Below are positions 55,746 through 59,598 of a DNA stretch of 59,598 nt, one piece after another (positions within the stretch are counted from its first letter, which is position 1; each line of letters begins with the position of its first letter). The notes below the pieces were generated by a model. That model saw only the letters and a list, made by a program, of their open reading frames with translations. It ran no database searches and had not been told where the DNA came from. The position numbers and the translations under genes were made by a program. Source of the DNA: an uncultured Granulosicoccaceae bacterium (GTDB taxonomy: Bacteria; Pseudomonadota; Gammaproteobacteria; Granulosicoccales; Granulosicoccaceae); contig CALLMF010000011.1 in NCBI GenBank assembly GCA_938006335.1, forward strand, positions 1-59,598. The letters are read 5' to 3'.

Positions 55746-57890
55746 TCATACAGGCGATGATTTATCCCGCGGTATTTGCGGCACGATGGACACCGCGCTT
55801 TGCAGGCCTACGCTGTGCTCAAGTCGCTGCTTTTGCTTAAAGTTTACCTTGTGAATATATAAATGCTGCAGCACGGCGGACTGCAACAACCTCCTGGAGA
55901 CTTCATTTCCCTCTAGATCCCGGTACAAATCAGAGAGCGCCGCTTCGGGGAAATCATCACCGAATTCCAAGAGAATGAACGAGTACAGAAGCCTCGATGC
56001 AGGGCTCAAGTTCGTATTGGCTTGGCGCTCGCGAAATAGACCAATCAGCTCATCCGAGCCCAGAGACGAGCTAAGTTTACTAATAACACCGAATATATAA
56101 CCATGGCAAAACAACATATATATCCGACGCGTTTCCTTTATCGCTTCAGAGCGCTCCATTCGGCTGTTGCTCTGGAAGAGATTCGCAATATAGTCTAATA
56201 CAGCGTCTTGGTGTATCTCCAGCGCAGTCAAGAAGCTCCGGACAACCCTCATTCCCACCGCCTCCGCCTCATCGAAAAGCTCTGAGAGCGATGCATGCCG
56301 CAAGGAGCCATAGCGATTTTTCGTGATCTGCCCCATCACCTCCACAATACGAGCCGAGGATGCTAAATCTCGATAGCTCCTGTCGACCTCATCTTCTTCG
56401 GATAGATCTTCTATTTCTGTAGTCCCGGCCTCCTCAGCGACCTCAGCTGTCTCTGCTGCATCGTCGATACGATCCTGTGCATGATGCAGCTTTCGACGCT
56501 CCGTGCGTGGATCTCTATTCTCAAGTACCAGCTTTGGGATGGCTGCGAAGTGTTCGAGAAGATGCGCCACCTCTCCCTGCGATAGCGTCGCGGGCTCGAG
56601 CTCAGAGTAATAGCTCTTCGCGTGACCCAGAATCATCTTCAACACCCTCTCGTCGCGGGTATGATGGGTTATGAAGATCAGGATGTTCGCGTTACGTTCA
56701 GAGTAGAGACTAGAGAGCAATTCCCGAATGGCGGACTCAGACGATTCACTTGGAAAGTCATCAGAAATTCGCTTGGCAACGTAGAAATAGAAAATGAAAC
56801 GATAACCGAACGTGCACGAATCGCCAGCGAAAGTCAGAATTTTCGCCGCCTGAAGCCTAGCCAGTATATGGTCGTGCGAGTCGACGTAGAAGTTCGCAGA
56901 GTAGACTCGCTTGAACTCTTCAAGTTTGATGTGCGAAATCTTTTTCTCGTTCTCACTGTAGATAAAGAATGCGAGCTCAGACAAGTAGTTCAAGTACTGG
57001 TCAAACTCTTGAGGTCGTATTCCGGCCCGTCCAAGAGCGGCTACAATAAGGGACTGATAGCAGTGCCCAAACGATGTCAGGGAAATATCTGTCCCTTGAA
57101 AATTCTCGAGCTGCTGAATAACAGAGAGAATGAAAAAGGGTGTTCTCGGAATCAGATTTCTCCTGACAATCAGGTTCACATTCCGAAAGACGCGGTCCGT
57201 CTGCTTTAGAAGTTGGGCCTCACTTAGTTTTGCTCCCTCCCCGAGTTTGCTCCAAGCCTCGATCAGCTCGGCTCGCTTTTGATTGCCAAATTGCTGAATC
57301 TCATACCGCGGATAGTCAACGAGCTGTAGGTACAAAGCTTCGTCAAAACGCACGCGATCGTCAGAGAAAATTACTACGGCGTCAAACTGACTGCAAAGTC
57401 GTTCGACCAGGCTTTGAACAACGAGTCCGGATGAGCCCACAACTTCGAAATTATCAAGAAGCAGGACCTTCGTTGCAGTAGATCGGAAATAAATGCCAGG
57501 CTGTTCGTTGTACTGTTGCGCGATGGACCGGTTGATTCTGTTTTCTATTCGCCTGCTGCTCGCTGCAGGCATTTCGACGAATAGTGGAGCCACATCCCTA
57601 GCAATCAAATCGAGATACAGCTTTCGAGCAAACGACGTACAGCCGGATTGTTCAGGACCGCTCAGCACGACCACTTTCTCTCGATCAACCAAATCGATCA
57701 ATCGAGAACCGTCCAGTAACGACTCCGAACCCCGAGCCGAAGTGGAGACTTTTCTCAGGTCCGGATAGATGTAGATATCATTGAGGGTGATTTCGTCCTT
57801 GCTCGAGTGGGCATACTCGATATCAAGCTGGTTGAGCTGCTCAACGTACGCTGGGATTACCTTCAACTGAAATTGCTCCACTCCAGTCAT
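55746..57890 (-). CDS. STAND-like P-loop NTPase, second gene of a SIR2-STAND module
   Basis: The 714-residue product has a short lead (ITLNDIYIYPDLRKV), then a P-loop NTPase region: REKVVVLSGPEQSGCTSFAR with a Walker A in which Lys is replaced by Cys84, and ATKVLLLDNFEVVGSSGLVV as Walker B. Helical regulatory parts follow (about 240-470), an acidic linker (about 475-515, EEAGTTEIEDLSEEDEVD) and a helical C-terminal region (about 520-700). STAND proteins sense an invader and, once assembled, switch on an attached or neighbouring effector. Here the effector would be the SIR2 protein, whose stop overlaps this start (ATGA). No known sensor repeat is visible, so the trigger cannot be guessed. Confidence 0.72.
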   Translation of the reverse strand: MTGVEQFQLKVIPAYVEQLNQLDIEYAHSSKDEITLNDIYIYPDLRKVSTSARGSESLLDGSRLIDLVDREKVVVLSGPEQSGCTSFARKLYLDLIARDVAPLFVEMPAASSRRIENRINRSIAQQYNEQPGIYFRSTATKVLLLDNFEVVGSSGLVVQSLVERLCSQFDAVVIFSDDRVRFDEALYLQLVDYPRYEIQQFGNQKRAELIEAWSKLGEGAKLSEAQLLKQTDRVFRNVNLIVRRNLIPRTPFFILSVIQQLENFQGTDISLTSFGHCYQSLIVAALGRAGIRPQEFDQYLNYLSELAFFIYSENEKKISHIKLEEFKRVYSANFYVDSHDHILARLQAAKILTFAGDSCTFGYRFIFYFYVAKRISDDFPSESSESAIRELLSSLYSERNANILIFITHHTRDERVLKMILGHAKSYYSELEPATLSQGEVAHLLEHFAAIPKLVLENRDPRTERRKLHHAQDRIDDAAETAEVAEEAGTTEIEDLSEEDEVDRSYRDLASSARIVEVMGQITKNRYGSLRHASLSELFDEAEAVGMRVVRSFLTALEIHQDAVLDYIANLFQSNSRMERSEAIKETRRIYMLFCHGYIFGVISKLSSSLGSDELIGLFRERQANTNLSPASRLLYSFILLEFGDDFPEAALSDLYRDLEGNEVSRRLLQSAVLQHLYIHKVNFKQKQRLEHSVGLQSAVSIVPQIPRDKSSPV

Positions 57891-59014
57891 TCGCCTACTG
57901 TATCAAGGAAATCCGCCATCTCGTCGTATTCATCAACCCAAACCGCCTGAATTCCAAAAGACGCCAAGTCGGCCGACTCGCTAGCGATCGCCATCGACTG
58001 CAAATCGCCCGCAGCCGTTTCGAAATCCTCTAACGGTGTCTCGGGGCGATCTTTCGCCAGACGCTCTATCTGGAGACGAATTTCGTCTTTCCCGGGCCTT
58101 TTTCTAATGCACCAGTGTCGAGTCGCACGCTCTTCGTCTTCAGCAAGCCGTCGTGCGACATCTAGCAGGCGCCGTACGCTGGGGTCAGTGACTGATGAGC
58201 CAAGGAACAGACAATTTTTCGATCGAAATTTATCAATCTGGATTAAGTTACTCCAGCTATAGCTGCCCTCATACTGCTCGTGGTATGCAGTTTCCGATAA
58301 GATGATTTTATTCTCTGCCGTCAGTTCTCCAGCGCGTGGCAAAAACCCATGGACATGGTAAATGAGCAAGTCCGCCTTTCCAACTGGACCCACTCCGCTG
58401 ACAACACTCCGGAACTTTATTGGGACATTTAGATCTGCTAGGTGCTTCTCTAGGAGATCATCATAATTATAGGTTATGATTGAATCGAGCGGGCGCGCGG
58501 CTCCTGTGGCCGCACACAGATGACCAATCGCCCGCATCGTCGAAGTTGGATTCTCAGAGACTGTCGAGTACAACGCACTACGAACAGCGTTCTCCAAACG
58601 TAAATCTCCGTCGTTTGAAAATCTGCTCCGCTCTAGGAGGCGTGCTGCGATGAGGGGACTTGTTGGAAATACTTTCGAGTACAGTTCTGCGAGCGCGATC
58701 CCGTCGGCCGTCGAACTACCGTCATCACTGACATCATCGTACCTGTCGAATTGGAGTTTTTGCAGTAGGGTTCGCCAGTCCGGCAACCCGTACGGAGCGC
58801 TAATTCCAGCGCCAAGGACGAGTACAAGATCATTCGAGCTGTAAGCCGCCCTTATTTCGTTGAGTGCGGTAACTCCGTCCGGACCTGAGGAAATCGCGCT
58901 CTCAGATTTAGACGCTACGCTCTTCGCATATTCTGATCGCTGCAGTTCAGCGATTCGAGACGCCGTTACGTCGCCGATCGCCGTTAGCCAAGAAACAGGT
59001 AACCCTTCGAACAT
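57887..59014 (-). CDS. SIR2-domain NADase-like effector, first gene of a SIR2-STAND module
   Basis: The SIR2 Rossmann fold is clear: NDLVLVLGAGISAPYGLPDW (GAGxS at 68-72), DSIITYNYDDLLEKHL with Asn183, LLIYHVHGFLPRAGE with catalytic-type His222, and KNCLFLGSSVTDPSVRRLL. This is the SIR2_2 type found in bacterial anti-phage systems, where it degrades NAD+ and halts the infected cell. A 55-residue helical lead precedes it and a 110-residue C-terminal region follows (EERATRHWCIRKRPGKDEIR, IQAVWVDEYDEMADFLDTVG). 375 residues. AGAGG lies five bases before the ATG. Defence is inferred from domain and partner. Confidence 0.85.
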   Translation of the reverse strand: MFEGLPVSWLTAIGDVTASRIAELQRSEYAKSVASKSESAISSGPDGVTALNEIRAAYSSNDLVLVLGAGISAPYGLPDWRTLLQKLQFDRYDDVSDDGSSTADGIALAELYSKVFPTSPLIAARLLERSRFSNDGDLRLENAVRSALYSTVSENPTSTMRAIGHLCAATGAARPLDSIITYNYDDLLEKHLADLNVPIKFRSVVSGVGPVGKADLLIYHVHGFLPRAGELTAENKIILSETAYHEQYEGSYSWSNLIQIDKFRSKNCLFLGSSVTDPSVRRLLDVARRLAEDEERATRHWCIRKRPGKDEIRLQIERLAKDRPETPLEDFETAAGDLQSMAIASESADLASFGIQAVWVDEYDEMADFLDTVGE

Positions 59015-59086
59015 AGCGCCTCTATACCCTATCGCCTACGTACCCCCTTGAGGATAACTGATGACGCTCAGATACCGCGCCGGCAG

Positions 59087-59440
59087 CTACACCAGATGTT
59101 CCGGCCCGTGCGGCGCATCGGCCTCGAAGAACAGAGAATCGCCGGGTTCCATGCGGTAGACGGTGTCGACGTGGCGGTACTCGACCACGCCCTCGAGCAT
59201 GTACAGGTGCTCCAGCGCGTCATGCTGGAACGTCGGGAAGCCATCCGAGCTGTCGGTCAGCGTGATCATGTACGGCTCAACGATCACGCTCGAGCTGTTT
59301 GACCCGAGATAGCCGAGCAACGAGTACTGGTGCCCGGCCCGCGTACCACAGCGGTCGCGCTCGGCGCCGGTGCCGGCCTTGACGTGAACGGCGTGGCGTC
59401 TCTCCTCGAACCGGCGCAGCAACTGTGAGATCGGTACGCG
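59087..59440 (-). pseudogene. cupin-domain regulator lacking its DNA-binding half
   Basis: The frame reads LERVRRVPISQLLRRFEERR, HAVHVKAGTGAERDRCGTRA, VEPYMITLTDSSDGFPTFQH, LEHLYMLEGVVEYRHVDTVY and MEPGDSLFFEADAPHGPEHL. This is the C-terminal two-thirds of an XRE-family regulator with a cupin sensor. A TAG closes the frame upstream, and the helix-turn-helix that normally precedes LERV is absent from all frames up to the window edge. It is a truncated gene; a shift to higher GC near 59080 suggests a junction with other DNA. Confidence 0.75.
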
Positions 59441-59598
59441 CCGAACGCGTTCGAGATGTAAGCGCTGCTAAATCGACGTCTTGCGCCGGCCTACCCTGAC
59501 CGGCAAGCATCACTCTCGTTCCCATTCAACGAGATCCCGATGCCTTCACCGTCCGTTTCCACACCACGCGGCACTCGCGCCGCCGTACGCCAACGCTG

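Overview
The window looks like the backbone plus accessory region of a conjugative plasmid, or a plasmid-like replicon, from a moderately GC-rich proteobacterium. Everything here is read from the sequence alone. Support for a plasmid is an iteron-type replication origin beside a Rep gene, a parA/parB pair, a single-strand-binding protein, traC/traD-like genes and a complete IncP/Ti-like (Trb, MPF-T) conjugation apparatus. A GH16 glycosidase and fibronectin-like secreted proteins suggest a polysaccharide-degrading, perhaps marine, gammaproteobacterium; that host guess is inference.

Layout. 1-4094 (minus strand): a truncated fibronectin-III-repeat exported protein, an unknown exported protein and a GH16 glycoside hydrolase carrying the same fibronectin-like modules. 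5520-23726 (minus strand): one long, tightly overlapped transfer operon reading traG, traF, traB, lytic transglycosylase, trbB, trbC, trbD, trbE, trbJ-like, lipoprotein, trbJ, trbL, trbF, trbG, trbI, lipoprotein, PH-domain membrane protein, lipoprotein. 24.6-44.5 kb is a mosaic accessory region: a tandem duplication carrying a four-cysteine lipoprotein, ssb, radC, two CsrA-type genes (one divergent, with ACG where ATG is expected), a dead serine recombinase, an HNH protein, a phospholipase-A2-like secreted protein in a three-gene operon, and long dispersed repeats that bracket cassettes, two of which end in a lipoprotein of one family.

44.7-50.8 kb is the maintenance core: parB and parA with a palindrome between them, a replication initiator, a run of seven iterons with a DnaA-box-like site and an AT-rich stretch, a stand-alone second ParB-family gene whose start is covered by a 24-bp CACGTG-centred palindrome, then traD/traC with an RP4-like candidate nic sequence upstream. 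51.1-55.7 kb holds two insertion sequences (IS21 and IS1380 families). 55.7-59.0 kb holds a two-gene SIR2 plus STAND-NTPase module, a probable NAD-depleting anti-phage system. The window ends in an N-terminally deleted cupin regulator.

How it fits together: Rep and the iterons replicate the element, ParA/ParB segregate it, TraC/TraD and oriT would load DNA onto TraG, and Trb proteins build the channel and pilus. No relaxase gene is visible; the side of oriT where one could lie is occupied by insertion sequences. The most interesting cargo is the SIR2-STAND pair, the repeat-bracketed lipoprotein cassettes, the PLA2 operon and the divergent CsrA.
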